DNA of 64,000 bases from JAICMB01 sp963838885 (GTDB lineage: Bacteria > Acidobacteriota > Terriglobia > Bryobacterales > Bryobacteraceae): positions 1-64,000 of the forward strand of contig CAWITB010000005.1 in the NCBI GenBank assembly GCA_963838885.1. Direction: 5' to 3'. Under the pieces are notes generated by a model. That model saw nothing but the letters and a program-made list of their open reading frames with translations, had not been told where the DNA came from and searched no databases. Of this stretch, positions 55,382-64,000 are shown in pieces; the stretch's first letter is position 1, and each line of letters begins with the position of its first letter. Both the position numbers and the translations under genes were made by a program.

Positions 55382-58300
55382 AGCCGGGTTCTCCTTCGTG
55401 CGATTCCTCTTCGATCTGCTTGTCCTTATTAATTGGCGCGGTCTTGCGCAAGTACGTGTACATAATGGGCACAAACAACAGCGTCGAGATCGTCGCCAGG
55501 ATCAGGCCTCCGATCACGGCGCGCCCCAACGGCGCATTCTGCTCGCCGCCTTCGCCCATCGAGAAAGCCATCGGCAGCATCCCGATAATCATGGCAAGAG
55601 CCGTCATGATGACCGGGCGGATGCGCGTGAATCCGGCCGAGAGCGCTGCATCCAGAGCGTTCTTGCCTTCGAAACGCTCGTCGTTCGCGAAGGTGACCAG
55701 CAGAATACTGTTCGCCGTGGCCACGCCGATCGCCATGATCGATCCCATCAACGACGGCACGTTCAGAGTGGTGCCCGTCAGGAACAGCATCCAAAGAATT
55801 CCCGATAGCGCGCCGGGAATCGCGGTCAGGATGATGAAGGGGTCCATCCAGGACTGAAAGTTTACGACCATCAACAAGTACACCAATAGGATCGCAAAGA
55901 CCAAACCCAGCCCGAGGCGGACGAAGGACGATTCCATGGTGTCCACCTGTCCGCGCATTTTCAGGGTGGTCCCCTGAGGCAGGCTTTTTTGCGCGTCACC
56001 CATGATCTTATAGACGTCGCTCGCCACCCCGCCGAGATCGCGGCGATCCACATTCGCGAAAATATCGAACTCCGGCTGCACGTTGTAATGAGTAACGATG
56101 ATCGGCATTTCGGCGCGGCGCGTGGTAACGAAATTCTGTAACAGTTGGGTGGAACTGTCGTTTGCCGGCGTGATCGGAGTTCGCTTCAGGGCATCGAAGG
56201 AGTCGATGCGGTACTGCGGCGTCTGCACGCTGATCTGATAACTGACGCCGTTTTGCGGATTCAGCCACTGATTGGGAGCGACCTGGCCGCTGGAGCTGAG
56301 CGAGATGAACATGCTGTTGGCGATGTCCCGTTCCGTCAAGCCCGCCTGGTTGGCGAGCGTGCGGTCTACGTTCACGTCCACGGTGGGCGCGTTCATGTCC
56401 TGCCGGATCTGGACATCCACGGCGCCGGGAACGCCCGCGACGCGCTTCTCGATCCGCCGCGCGATGGCATAATTCTCCGCGGCATTGCGGCCGACCACCT
56501 GCAGGTCGAGCGGCGCGGGAATTCCGAAGTTCAAAATCTGGTTTGTGATGTTCGCGGCCATGAAGAAAAACGTCACATCGTGGAACTTCCGCGCGAGATC
56601 CTCGCGGAGAATACGCTGGTATTCCTGAGTTGGGCGATGGTCCGATTTCAGCGCAATCAGCAATTCACCGTCGGAATCGGAGGTCGTGGCGACATCGCCA
56701 TACGCGAGATTGATGCCGCCGTTGGGGAGCCCGATATTATCCATGATCGTGTCGAGCTCTTTAGCCGGAATCACACGCCGGATCTCGCGCTCGACGTTCG
56801 CGAAATACCGTTCTGTCTGTTCAATGCGCGTTCCTGGCGGCGTCCGCACGTGCAAGCGCATCTGCCCCGAGTCGACATAAGGAAAGAAATCGCGGCCCAC
56901 GATGAAGATCAAGAAAAAGGATGCCGCGTAGAAAACAGCAAGCACCGTAACGACCAGCCCGCGCCGGTGCAGCGCCCAATCGAGCGTTTCGCAATACCAT
57001 TGCCGCATGCTCTCGAAATGGCGGTTAAAGGCCTGGTGTATGCGCCAGATGAACCCTTGCGATTGGGCGGCGTGCCCGTGTTCGCCCTTCTGATACAGCT
57101 CCACTTCGGGCGGGAGCATGTAGTGGACCATGGTGGGAACCAGGGTTCGCGTGAGCAGGTAAGACGTGAGCATCGCGAAAACCACGGCCATCGCCAGTGG
57201 CGTGAACAGAAATTTCGCCGCTCCCGTCAAAAGAAGTACCGGTACGAACACGATGCAAATCGCCAGCGTCGAAACGAATGCCGGCACCGCGATCTGCTGC
57301 GCGCCGTCTAGAATGGCCCGCGTGATGGCCTTCTTCATGCCCAGGTTGCGATGTATATTTTCAATTTCAACGGTCGCGTCGTCGACCAGGATGCCCACCG
57401 CGAGGGCGAGTCCTCCAAGCGTCATAATGTTGACGGTTTCGCCCAGCAGGCTGAGAACGATCAGCGATGTCAAGATCGACAGCGGTATGGAGCAGCACAC
57501 GATGAGCGTGCTGCGCCAGCTTCCCAGGAACAGCAGAATCATCAGGCCAGTCAGACCGGCCGCGATAGAGGCTTCGCGCAACACGCCGTTGATCGCGGCG
57601 CGCACGAACAGCGATTGGTCGAAAAGCTCCGTGATTCGGAGGGCCTTCGGTAGACCCGCCATGATTTGCGGGATCTGCTCTTTGACGCCTTTGACAATGT
57701 CCAGCGTCGAGGCTTTACCGCTCTTGAGCACCGTCAGCAGAGCAGCGCGCGTTCCGTTGGTGCGAACGATATTCGTCTGCACCTGGTAACCGTCGCGGAC
57801 CTGCGCGATGTCCTTGACATACACCGTGGCGCCGTTCATGGTGCGGATGGGCAGCTCGTTCAGGCCGCCGATCGTGGCCGGGCTGCCGTTCATGCGTACG
57901 AAATATTCGCGCTGGCCGACCTTGGCCGTGCCCGCCGGAAGAATGACGCTCTGGTTGGCGATCGCGTTCGAAACGTCCGTCGCGGAGACGTGGTTGGCAT
58001 ACATCGCCTCGGGGTCGATGTCTACCATGATGGCCCGCGACTTGCCTCCAAACGGCAACGGAATCGCCGCGCCCTGCACCGTTGCCAGTTGGGTGCGCAC
58101 GAAGTTTTGTCCGAAATCGTAGAGCTGTTCTTCCCCGAGCGTCTGGCTATTGATGCTGAGCTGCAGAATGGGCACGCTGGAGGCATCGTATTTGACCACG
58201 TTGGGCGGGAAAATACCCGGCGGCAGCGGGCGCAGAATCGTTTGGCACAGCGCCGTGATTTGAGCGATGGCAAGCTCCACGCTGGCGTTCGGCTGGAAGA

Positions 58301-58583
58301 ATACTTTAATAACCGCAACGCCGTTATACGACGTCGATTCCATGTGCTCGATGTCGTTCACCGTGGTGGTCATGGCGCGCTCGTCGATGGTGACGACGCG
58401 GTCCGCCATCTCTTGCGGCGGCAGACCGCTGTACGACCAGACCACGTTAACGACCGGGATATTGATGTAAGGGAAAATATCTTTCGGCATGCTCGCGATC
58501 GCGATGCCGCCGAGCACCGCCATGAGCACCGCCATTACGACGAAGGTATAAGGCCGCCGAAGGGCTAATCTGACAATCCACAC
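55368..58583 (-). CDS. RND efflux transporter permease (AcrB/HAE1 type)
   Basis: 1071 residues with about twelve transmembrane helices and two large periplasmic loops. It starts RLALRRPYTFVVMAVLMAVL; the proton-relay region reads GILVDDATVEIENIHRNLGM, with paired aspartates. Segments such as FDQSLFVRAAINGVLREASI and GEGGEQNAPLGRAVIGGLI fit the family. It exports small hydrophobic compounds by proton antiport; the substrate is unknown. First gene of an RND-adaptor-TolC operon. Divergent from the phosphatase gene with about 125 bases between. Confidence 0.95.
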   Translation of the reverse strand: MWIVRLALRRPYTFVVMAVLMAVLGGIAIASMPKDIFPYINIPVVNVVWSYSGLPPQEMADRVVTIDERAMTTTVNDIEHMESTSYNGVAVIKVFFQPNASVELAIAQITALCQTILRPLPPGIFPPNVVKYDASSVPILQLSINSQTLGEEQLYDFGQNFVRTQLATVQGAAIPLPFGGKSRAIMVDIDPEAMYANHVSATDVSNAIANQSVILPAGTAKVGQREYFVRMNGSPATIGGLNELPIRTMNGATVYVKDIAQVRDGYQVQTNIVRTNGTRAALLTVLKSGKASTLDIVKGVKEQIPQIMAGLPKALRITELFDQSLFVRAAINGVLREASIAAGLTGLMILLFLGSWRSTLIVCCSIPLSILTSLIVLSLLGETVNIMTLGGLALAVGILVDDATVEIENIHRNLGMKKAITRAILDGAQQIAVPAFVSTLAICIVFVPVLLLTGAAKFLFTPLAMAVVFAMLTSYLLTRTLVPTMVHYMLPPEVELYQKGEHGHAAQSQGFIWRIHQAFNRHFESMRQWYCETLDWALHRRGLVVTVLAVFYAASFFLIFIVGRDFFPYVDSGQMRLHVRTPPGTRIEQTERYFANVEREIRRVIPAKELDTIMDNIGLPNGGINLAYGDVATTSDSDGELLIALKSDHRPTQEYQRILREDLARKFHDVTFFFMAANITNQILNFGIPAPLDLQVVGRNAAENYAIARRIEKRVAGVPGAVDVQIRQDMNAPTVDVNVDRTLANQAGLTERDIANSMFISLSSSGQVAPNQWLNPQNGVSYQISVQTPQYRIDSFDALKRTPITPANDSSTQLLQNFVTTRRAEMPIIVTHYNVQPEFDIFANVDRRDLGGVASDVYKIMGDAQKSLPQGTTLKMRGQVDTMESSFVRLGLGLVFAILLVYLLMVVNFQSWMDPFIILTAIPGALSGILWMLFLTGTTLNVPSLMGSIMAIGVATANSILLVTFANDERFEGKNALDAALSAGFTRIRPVIMTALAMIIGMLPMAFSMGEGGEQNAPLGRAVIGGLILATISTLLFVPIMYTYLRKTAPINKDKQIEEESHEGEPGSEYL

Positions 58584-58707
58584 TCGCGGATCCCCTTAAT
58601 AGTTATAGCGGGTTCACTTTGCTGCGGAATGCCGCGGACGCGGTTCGCGATAATCGTGAATGGGTCGTGTTGCCGGCGTGGACGGGCCAGCGTTGGAGAG
58701 CATATCG

Positions 58708-59871
58708 ATGTCACGGGAAGAGGCGCTCGCGCTGGTGCGGCAGCTCGTCGATGCGGCGCGACGGCGCGACATCCCGGGCCTCATGAAATACTATGCGGAC
58801 GGCGCCGTCGTGGTCAGTCCCGTGTTCGGCGAAGTGAGCGGCAGAGAAGCCATCGCCGCGACATGGGTGCGGATGTTTTCGATATTTAGCGATGTCGCCA
58901 TCGAGGTCTCGGACGTTCTAGTGGACGGCAATCGTATCGCAGTCCTAGGAAAAGTCGCGGCAACCGATCGGATGGGATGGTTTGGTCTTCCGGCCACCGG
59001 CGGCGCGATCGACTACCGGCTCGCTCTGCTTTTAACTTTCGCGCAGGACAAGATCGTCCACGATGAGCGCATTTACGATAGCACCGGCGTGCTGGAGCGG
59101 CTCGAGAAAGCGCGCCTGGATAATGAACTGAAAATGGCTGCGGAGGTGCAGCGTGGACTCCTTTCTCGAACCGCGCACATTGCGCCGTTTTGCGAATCGG
59201 TGGGCGACTCCGTGCCTTGCCGCGCGATCGGCGGCGATTTTTTCGAATTTATCGATTTGCCCTCCGGCGATTGTGGCATCGCGATCGGGGATGTCGCGGG
59301 CAAAGGTCCGGCGGCGGCGCTGCTTGCGGCCATGCTGCAGGGCATGTTGGGCACGGAAGCGGCTTCGGGGCGCGGCGGTCCGGCGGCGATTCTGTCCCGG
59401 ATGAACGCACGCTTGCTGGAGCGCCGCCTTGCATCGCGCTTCGCGACGCTAGTGTACGCAGAACTCTCCTCCGGCGGACGGTTGGTCTATTCGAACGCCG
59501 GCCATAATCCACCGATTTTGTTGGCGCGCGAGGGTGTTCGCCGCCTCACGGCGGGCGGTCCGATCCTGGGGGCGTTTGAAGACGCCGTGTTCGAAGAAGA
59601 GACGATACAGTTGCTCGACGGGGACGCTTTAGTCATGTTTACGGATGGAGTGACGGAAGCATGCGACAGAAACGGTGAGGAATTCGGCGAAACCCGGTTG
59701 ATGGGATGGCTGACAAAGCACGCTTCGGCGCCGCCGAATCTACTGTTGCGCGAAATTTTTCAGGTAGTGGGCGAGTTCTGCGGGAGGTCCGAGCAGACCG
59801 ACGACATCACGGCCATCGTGACGCGTTTTCGCCGTCACCGCAGCATCAATAAAATGGCGGCGCTCGAATAG
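58708..59871 (+). CDS. SpoIIE-type PP2C phosphatase with N-terminal NTF2/SnoaL-like domain
   Basis: 387 residues. GGAGAG precedes the ATG at 58708 by 7 bases; an upstream ATG (58660) is less likely. Residues 3-120 resemble an NTF2/SnoaL-like fold (LVRQLVDAARRRDIPGLMKY, SGREAIAATWVRMFSIFSDV). A short coiled linker (EVQRGLLSRTA) leads into a PP2C/SpoIIE domain with metal-site motifs IGGDFFEFIDL, DVAGKGPAAAL, and TDGVTEACDRNGEEFG. Such phosphatases usually act on anti-sigma-factor antagonists. The N-terminal NTF2-like domain in place of PAS or GAF is unusual and may bind a small ligand. Confidence 0.85.
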   Translation: MSREEALALVRQLVDAARRRDIPGLMKYYADGAVVVSPVFGEVSGREAIAATWVRMFSIFSDVAIEVSDVLVDGNRIAVLGKVAATDRMGWFGLPATGGAIDYRLALLLTFAQDKIVHDERIYDSTGVLERLEKARLDNELKMAAEVQRGLLSRTAHIAPFCESVGDSVPCRAIGGDFFEFIDLPSGDCGIAIGDVAGKGPAAALLAAMLQGMLGTEAASGRGGPAAILSRMNARLLERRLASRFATLVYAELSSGGRLVYSNAGHNPPILLAREGVRRLTAGGPILGAFEDAVFEEETIQLLDGDALVMFTDGVTEACDRNGEEFGETRLMGWLTKHASAPPNLLLREIFQVVGEFCGRSEQTDDITAIVTRFRRHRSINKMAALE

Positions 59872-60042
59872 AGAACTAAGCCGGTTGCCACGACCGCCGT
59901 CACGACCGCCATCGTCACACAAAGTGGGCTGTCGGAGATTTTTTTATCCGCGGGCCTTGCCGCTTGGGACATAGCACCTCGCACTTTGCATAAAAGACGC
60001 CGCATTTTCGCGAACGTTACAGCGCCGCAGTGGATTATTGCG

Positions 60043-62460
60043 TTACCGGCCCAGTACCAAGGAATTGAAGAACAGCTTGAAATCCTGGTAGCTTTGGGCC
60101 CGGTACTGCGGACGCATTCCGAACAGCACGATGTGACCCGAGCCCATCGGAACGTCGATGAGGTTGGCGCGGCCGGTCAGGTATTTTTCGCCCAGCAGCC
60201 AGCCCGAAGCCAGCACGTGCGCGCCGGGATAACGCGCTATTACTCGGTAATTGCTCCCGTCCGGCAACTGCCACGCGGGGCTGCCCTCGCTCCAGATCGT
60301 AAAATTTGCGGGTACGCCGTAGGCCAGCGGATCGTGCGCGTCGAGCTCGGCGTTCAAGATCGAGCCGGGGGAGTAGAAATCGCGATCCGGTAAGCCTTGG
60401 ACCACATTTTTTACATTGACGCCGAGCCGGGACAGCGCATATTCGGTCGAATGGTTTAGAAAGACGAGCGTGCCGCCGGCGTTCGCGAATTCCTTGAGAT
60501 TGTCAGCGGCCTTCCCGTCGAGTCCACCCGTATATTGCTCCGGCATTGCGCCGGGCCGGTACCCTTGCGTAATGCTGTTGAGCGGCTGGTCCGGGAAAAC
60601 GACGATGTCGAAGCGACGCCGCAACGCGCCGGTCTCAATGTCGGGGTTTCGCACGCTCGCATAATCGAAGCCGAAATTTTCCAGCAGCCAGCGGGTCCAG
60701 CCTTCGTCCATCTCCGGCATGTAGCTCTTGTACAAGCCTATGCGCGGCTTGGCGATCTCGCGCGCGCTTGCGCCGGGGGCCGGCGCGTGCGTGAAGAAAT
60801 CGCCTGTTGACGCATCGCGCCATACTGAAGCGCCCGCCTTCCAGATGCGGTTCACTTCGCGCCACGAATCAACGTCCGACGCCGCCAACGCGTCCGGCCC
60901 CTTGGCGTGATTCAATTCGAACTGGAACTCGGAGGCGCGCTCCGCCCCCGCCTCGAAGGGCCGCTCAATGGTGTCTACCGTCACGCCCATGAGTAATGGC
61001 AGCGTCTGCGCGGTCACGTCGTAAGGGCGCTTCGGTGGACCTCCTGGATACAACCGCAGATCGGGATAATGCTGCACCTCGAGGAGTGTCTTGGCATAAC
61101 TGCTGTAGGGCTGCTGCATGGGGATGATGTAGCTTCCGGCCGCATAGCGCTTCCCGCCCGCATCGAAATCGGCTGCGGCGCGTCCGATCTCGACCATCCC
61201 GAACGCGAGCAGATCGAGCATCTTTCGCGCCGACCCTGGGTCGTTTTGCTCCTTCGGGGCGATGAATGCATAGGGCGATGTGCGTGCGATGGCGCGCCGC
61301 CCCACGTCGTAGAAATTTCGCAGCAGATCGGCGCGATGAATCGCCGCCTGATAGAGGCAGCTTTCGAGCGCGATCAGTTGATAGTCGATGATGTCCCGCA
61401 GATGCCAGACGCCGCCTTCCCACGGCTCCAGGTAATTCCAGCTACGCTCGCGCGGATTGTAGCCGGGCGCGGTGGTCAGGATCTGATCGGGCCGCACCGT
61501 CAAGGGAGTGGCGAGCGCCGCGCTGGCCGACTCGCTCAGGATACGCAGCCCGCCGTGATAGGCCTGATAATGCCGCGAGGGCGTCCAAAAATCGTAAAGC
61601 GCGTTAATCGCGATGCCCTTCTTGCCCGCGCCCGTCAGATCCGCCGCCATCGCCGATCCAATGGAATTGCACTGCTGCGCGATGATGGCGTCGATATTCG
61701 GGTCCACCGGATCCATCCACGGCGGAACGAACATGCGCGAAGCGTAGGCGCCTTGTTGATGGACGTCGTAGACGATCTGGGGATGCCACACGTTGTGCAA
61801 CTGCGCCACCGTGATCCTGCTTTCCGGCTGCGAGAAAATGTACCAATCGCGATTGTTGTCGTGCCCCACATATTTCTGGTACAACTCCGGCGGCGACGTG
61901 CCTTCGTAGGGCGTCCCCAGCGTTTTGCGATACCAGCGCGTCACGATATCGACGCCGTCGGGATTGAGCGAAGGCACAAGAATGAAAATCGTGTTGTCGA
62001 GAATCGTCTGGAAGCGCGGCTTATTTTCCGTCAACAGCCGATAGGCGAACTCGACCGCGCTATGGGTCGATGCGACCTCGGTCGCGTGGATCGAGCAAGT
62101 GATCAAAACCACGGCCTTACCTTCCGCGATCAGCCGCCCGGCCTCAGCCGCCGTAGTCTTGCGCGGATCCGCCAGCCGCGCCTGAATGTCGAGATAGCGA
62201 TTCAAATTGCGGATGGTCTCGGGCGAGCTAATGGTCGCCGCGATAAACGGCCGGCCCTCCGCGGTTTTGCCGAGCTCCTTGACAACGATCTTGTCGCTGG
62301 ACGCGGCGAGCGCCTGAAAATAGGAGACCACCTTGTCCCAATCGAGCAGCTCGCGGTCAACGCCGATGGGGTGGCCGAAGTGGCTCAACGGGGTGGGAAT
62401 GCTCTGCGAAAATGCCGCGCCGGCGAGGAGCAGCGCGAGCGGGAGAATGCGTTTCAACAA
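60043..62460 (-). CDS. Secreted M14-family zinc carboxypeptidase
   Basis: 805 residues with signal peptide (MLKRILPLALLLAGAAFSQ). The zinc-binding HxxE is HATE (H125, E128) in ITCSIHATEVAST, and a later histidine in YDVHQQGAYASRMF probably completes the site; NPDGVDIVTRWYRK and HDNNRDWYIF are further M14 segments. The C-terminal half (about 400-805) is an extra domain of unknown role (ADNLKEFANAGGTLVFLNHS). It should trim C-terminal residues from peptides or cell-wall material outside the cytoplasm. Convergent with the phosphatase gene. Confidence 0.92.
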   Translation of the reverse strand: MLKRILPLALLLAGAAFSQSIPTPLSHFGHPIGVDRELLDWDKVVSYFQALAASSDKIVVKELGKTAEGRPFIAATISSPETIRNLNRYLDIQARLADPRKTTAAEAGRLIAEGKAVVLITCSIHATEVASTHSAVEFAYRLLTENKPRFQTILDNTIFILVPSLNPDGVDIVTRWYRKTLGTPYEGTSPPELYQKYVGHDNNRDWYIFSQPESRITVAQLHNVWHPQIVYDVHQQGAYASRMFVPPWMDPVDPNIDAIIAQQCNSIGSAMAADLTGAGKKGIAINALYDFWTPSRHYQAYHGGLRILSESASAALATPLTVRPDQILTTAPGYNPRERSWNYLEPWEGGVWHLRDIIDYQLIALESCLYQAAIHRADLLRNFYDVGRRAIARTSPYAFIAPKEQNDPGSARKMLDLLAFGMVEIGRAAADFDAGGKRYAAGSYIIPMQQPYSSYAKTLLEVQHYPDLRLYPGGPPKRPYDVTAQTLPLLMGVTVDTIERPFEAGAERASEFQFELNHAKGPDALAASDVDSWREVNRIWKAGASVWRDASTGDFFTHAPAPGASAREIAKPRIGLYKSYMPEMDEGWTRWLLENFGFDYASVRNPDIETGALRRRFDIVVFPDQPLNSITQGYRPGAMPEQYTGGLDGKAADNLKEFANAGGTLVFLNHSTEYALSRLGVNVKNVVQGLPDRDFYSPGSILNAELDAHDPLAYGVPANFTIWSEGSPAWQLPDGSNYRVIARYPGAHVLASGWLLGEKYLTGRANLIDVPMGSGHIVLFGMRPQYRAQSYQDFKLFFNSLVLGR

Positions 62461-63128
62461 GCGGTAATTCTATCGCACGAAGGCGGTAACGGGGGCTGCA
62501 GGAAGTTTTCGAGTCCTCAGCGGTTTGACGTGAATCTGGAGCGCTAATTCCACGCCGACCAGCGGATGCAAGATATGGAGCAAAGAAGAACGAATTTAAC
62601 CCGGCTGCCAATGCGGCACATGGGCACTGCACACGCACCGAGAATCAGCAACAGGTAACCGGACGCATCCCTGACGGCACTGCTTTCTGGGATCGAGTAC
62701 TCGAAGAAAATGGCGTGTTGATTGAATGAACCAAGCGGTTATTAGAAAAGCATTACCAGAACTCTGCGCGCAACATGGCGGCGATCTCGGGGATACCGAG
62801 ACCCCGTGCGTTGCTCGCCTACGGGCGGGCTTGGCCGCAATTCCGAGCAGCGCCCCCGCGACCGCAAGCGCCGCCGCCGTATCGTGGTCGCGCTATCCGG
62901 CTCTGGATACCCAGATCGTCGCGTAATGCAATTGAGGCGCGATTCATGCGCAACACAGTCCACCGGCCCGAAGCCGTCCAGCGATTCGCCAATCTTTATT
63001 TCGCCGCTGCGCGCGCTCTCTAGCATTCGCCCGGCCTTTCTCATCGCAAACGCGACCTCTGGCGAGGCAACGAGAAGCGGCGGGCGTTCTGTCATCAGAC
63101 CTTCACCGTCGTGTAATCATATAGGGAG
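62461..63128. other. Intergenic region with a possible decayed reading on the minus strand
   Basis: About 670 bases. On the minus strand from 63095 one frame reads MTERPPLLVASPEVAFAMRK and later frames give DHDTAAALAVAGALLGIAA and ARGLGIPEIAAMLRAEFW, ending at 62716. This looks like pieces of one gene split by frame changes, but no family could be named with confidence. The remainder (62461-62715) shows nothing recognisable. Confidence 0.3.
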
Positions 63129-63503
63129 ATGGCGAAACAAGCGGTTCAGAACACGATGCCGGCGCCTGCCGCGGCGGATCAAAACAATGAGAAGGGAAGC
63201 CAAATAGCGACGGTTGCGGCCATCGGAATCGGGGCGGCGCTGATCGAAGCCGAGCTGATTCCGGGAATTCTCATTGGCATGGCAGCGATGCTGGCGCCGA
63301 GGATCTTTCCCCGGCTGGGCAACGCCCTGCGGCCGCTGGTGAAAAGCGCGGTGCGGGCCGGATATGCGCTTGCCGACAAGACCAAGGAACTGGCCGCCGA
63401 GACGAGCGAGCAGTTGCAGGACATCGTGGCCGAGGTCAAATCGGAAGGCGAGACCACGGCGCGTCCGGCTGGTGCGGCGGAAACGGGAAACGGCCGCGTT
63501 TAA
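63129..63503 (+). CDS. DUF5132-like small protein
   Basis: 124 residues. A central hydrophobic stretch (VAAIGIGAALIEAELIPGIL, then IGMAAMLAPRIFP) suggests a membrane hairpin, followed by an amphipathic helical tail (ADKTKELAAETSEQLQDIVA). The pattern resembles DUF5132 proteins, which are often next to heavy-metal-associated (HMA) proteins, as here: the HMA gene begins 7 bases after the stop. Function unknown; a role in metal handling is inferred from the neighbour. Confidence 0.7.
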   Translation: MAKQAVQNTMPAPAAADQNNEKGSQIATVAAIGIGAALIEAELIPGILIGMAAMLAPRIFPRLGNALRPLVKSAVRAGYALADKTKELAAETSEQLQDIVAEVKSEGETTARPAGAAETGNGRV

Positions 63504-63510
63504 GCGCCGA

Positions 63511-64000
63511 TGGAGCGTCACGCAGAAGTAGCGCATCACGTGCGCGGCCGGATTCGCGTCCGGCTTCCCAAAGCAAAGCGCGATTACGCCACCCTCGAAA
63601 GCGTCAAACGGGCGATCGCTCCGCTACGCGGGGTGAAAAACGTGGACGTAAACGCGGCCACGGGTAGCGTCGTGGTGCATTACGACGCAACGGAGCACGA
63701 CGACTTTCATTCCACGCTGGCGCAGCATGCCCAGGAACAGAACCTCTTCACGCTGGGTCCGCCGCATTGCTCGGAGGTGGATGAAATGGCCGAAACGATC
63801 CAGAGAGAGGCGGAGTTCCTGGCCTCGCGGTCGGAAACCGCCAAGACGATCGTCGACTTCTTCAAGGCGCTGAACCAACAAGTGAAGGTGGCAACGAATA
63901 ACAATCTCGATCTCCAGGTTCTGCTGCCATTGGGGCTGGCGGTATACAGCATTCTGGAAGTTGGCGTGGAAGTGTCGACGCCGCTGTGGGTGACGCTCGG
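63511..64000 (+). CDS. HMA-domain protein, truncated by the window end
   Basis: At least 163 residues with no stop before base 64000. The N-terminal part reads HHVRGRIRVRLPKAKRDYAT and APLRGVKNVDVNAATGSVVV, an HMA-like ferredoxin fold that lacks the CxxC metal site. A helical middle (ETIQREAEFLASRSETAKTI) and a hydrophobic segment near the edge (LQVLLPLGLAVYSILEVGVE) follow. It starts 7 bases after the DUF5132 gene, so the two are probably one operon, possibly continuing with a metal ATPase beyond the window. Confidence 0.75.

Noticed and set aside
61069..62547. 492-codon plus-strand open reading opposite the M14 peptidase
   Set aside because: Arg/His-rich antisense product with no domains; the peptidase on the other strand has signal peptide and zinc ligands.

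Overview
The window looks like a chromosomal segment of a GC-rich Gram-negative bacterium, most likely an Acidobacteriota member close to Bryobacterales/Solibacteraceae. That placement is an inference from the gene families: a GWxTD protein beside a carboxypeptidase-regulatory outer-membrane barrel, a DUF1592/DUF1552 pair beside an ankyrin protein, a PEP-CTERM protein, a class II ribonucleotide reductase and an RND/TolC efflux set. No rRNA, tRNA, CRISPR array or complete insertion sequence was found.

Layout. 1-3.2 kb (minus): PEP-CTERM protein plus wbpB/wbpD/wbpE-type genes for a di-N-acetylated uronic acid sugar nucleotide. 3.6-7.6 kb (plus): small secreted/membrane protein, PilZ protein, histidine kinase and a frameshifted NtrC-type regulator. 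7.7-10.3 kb: gcvT, gcvH and a frameshifted class IV aminotransferase. 10.3-11.5 kb: a gene-free stretch with a strong hairpin. 11.5-12.8 kb: Kdo hydroxylase and thioredoxin. 20.8-12.8 kb (minus): a tightly packed nine-gene operon of SPFH protein, SAM decarboxylase, two zinc-ribbon DUF4178 proteins, a small membrane protein, DUF350 protein, membrane-fused spermidine-synthase-like protein, Tat-type amine oxidase and a membrane protein. This is the best candidate for an under-described system: aminopropyl chemistry coupled to the membrane.

20.9-28.7 kb: FAD reductase, ankyrin remnant, GWxTD and OMP genes, tandem Uma2 copies (one dead), infA and an RRM protein. 28.7-33.8 kb: ankyrin protein divergent from the DUF1592/DUF1552 pair. 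34-38 kb: LuxR-type regulator divergent from a CpaE-like ATPase, an SDR and a ruined LacI gene. 38-39.4 kb: frr and a relB antitoxin with a perfect operator palindrome and a beheaded toxin. 39.5-44.2 kb: nrdJ with a tandem NrdR-box pair, then a polytopic membrane protein. 44.2-51.6 kb: glyQ, glyS, ppdK, a secreted protein and a cupin. 51.6-58.6 kb: TolC, adaptor and RND pump. 58.7-64 kb: SpoIIE-type phosphatase with an NTF2-like domain, M14 peptidase, DUF5132 protein and a truncated HMA protein.

A striking technical feature is the number of single-base frameshifts in otherwise well-conserved genes (about 6.78, 10.0, 12.95-13.04, 14.36, 14.92, 15.2, 17.36 and 22.56 kb, and the LacI gene). Most read as one extra base. 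Either the assembly carries indel errors or several genes are freshly broken; raw reads would decide.
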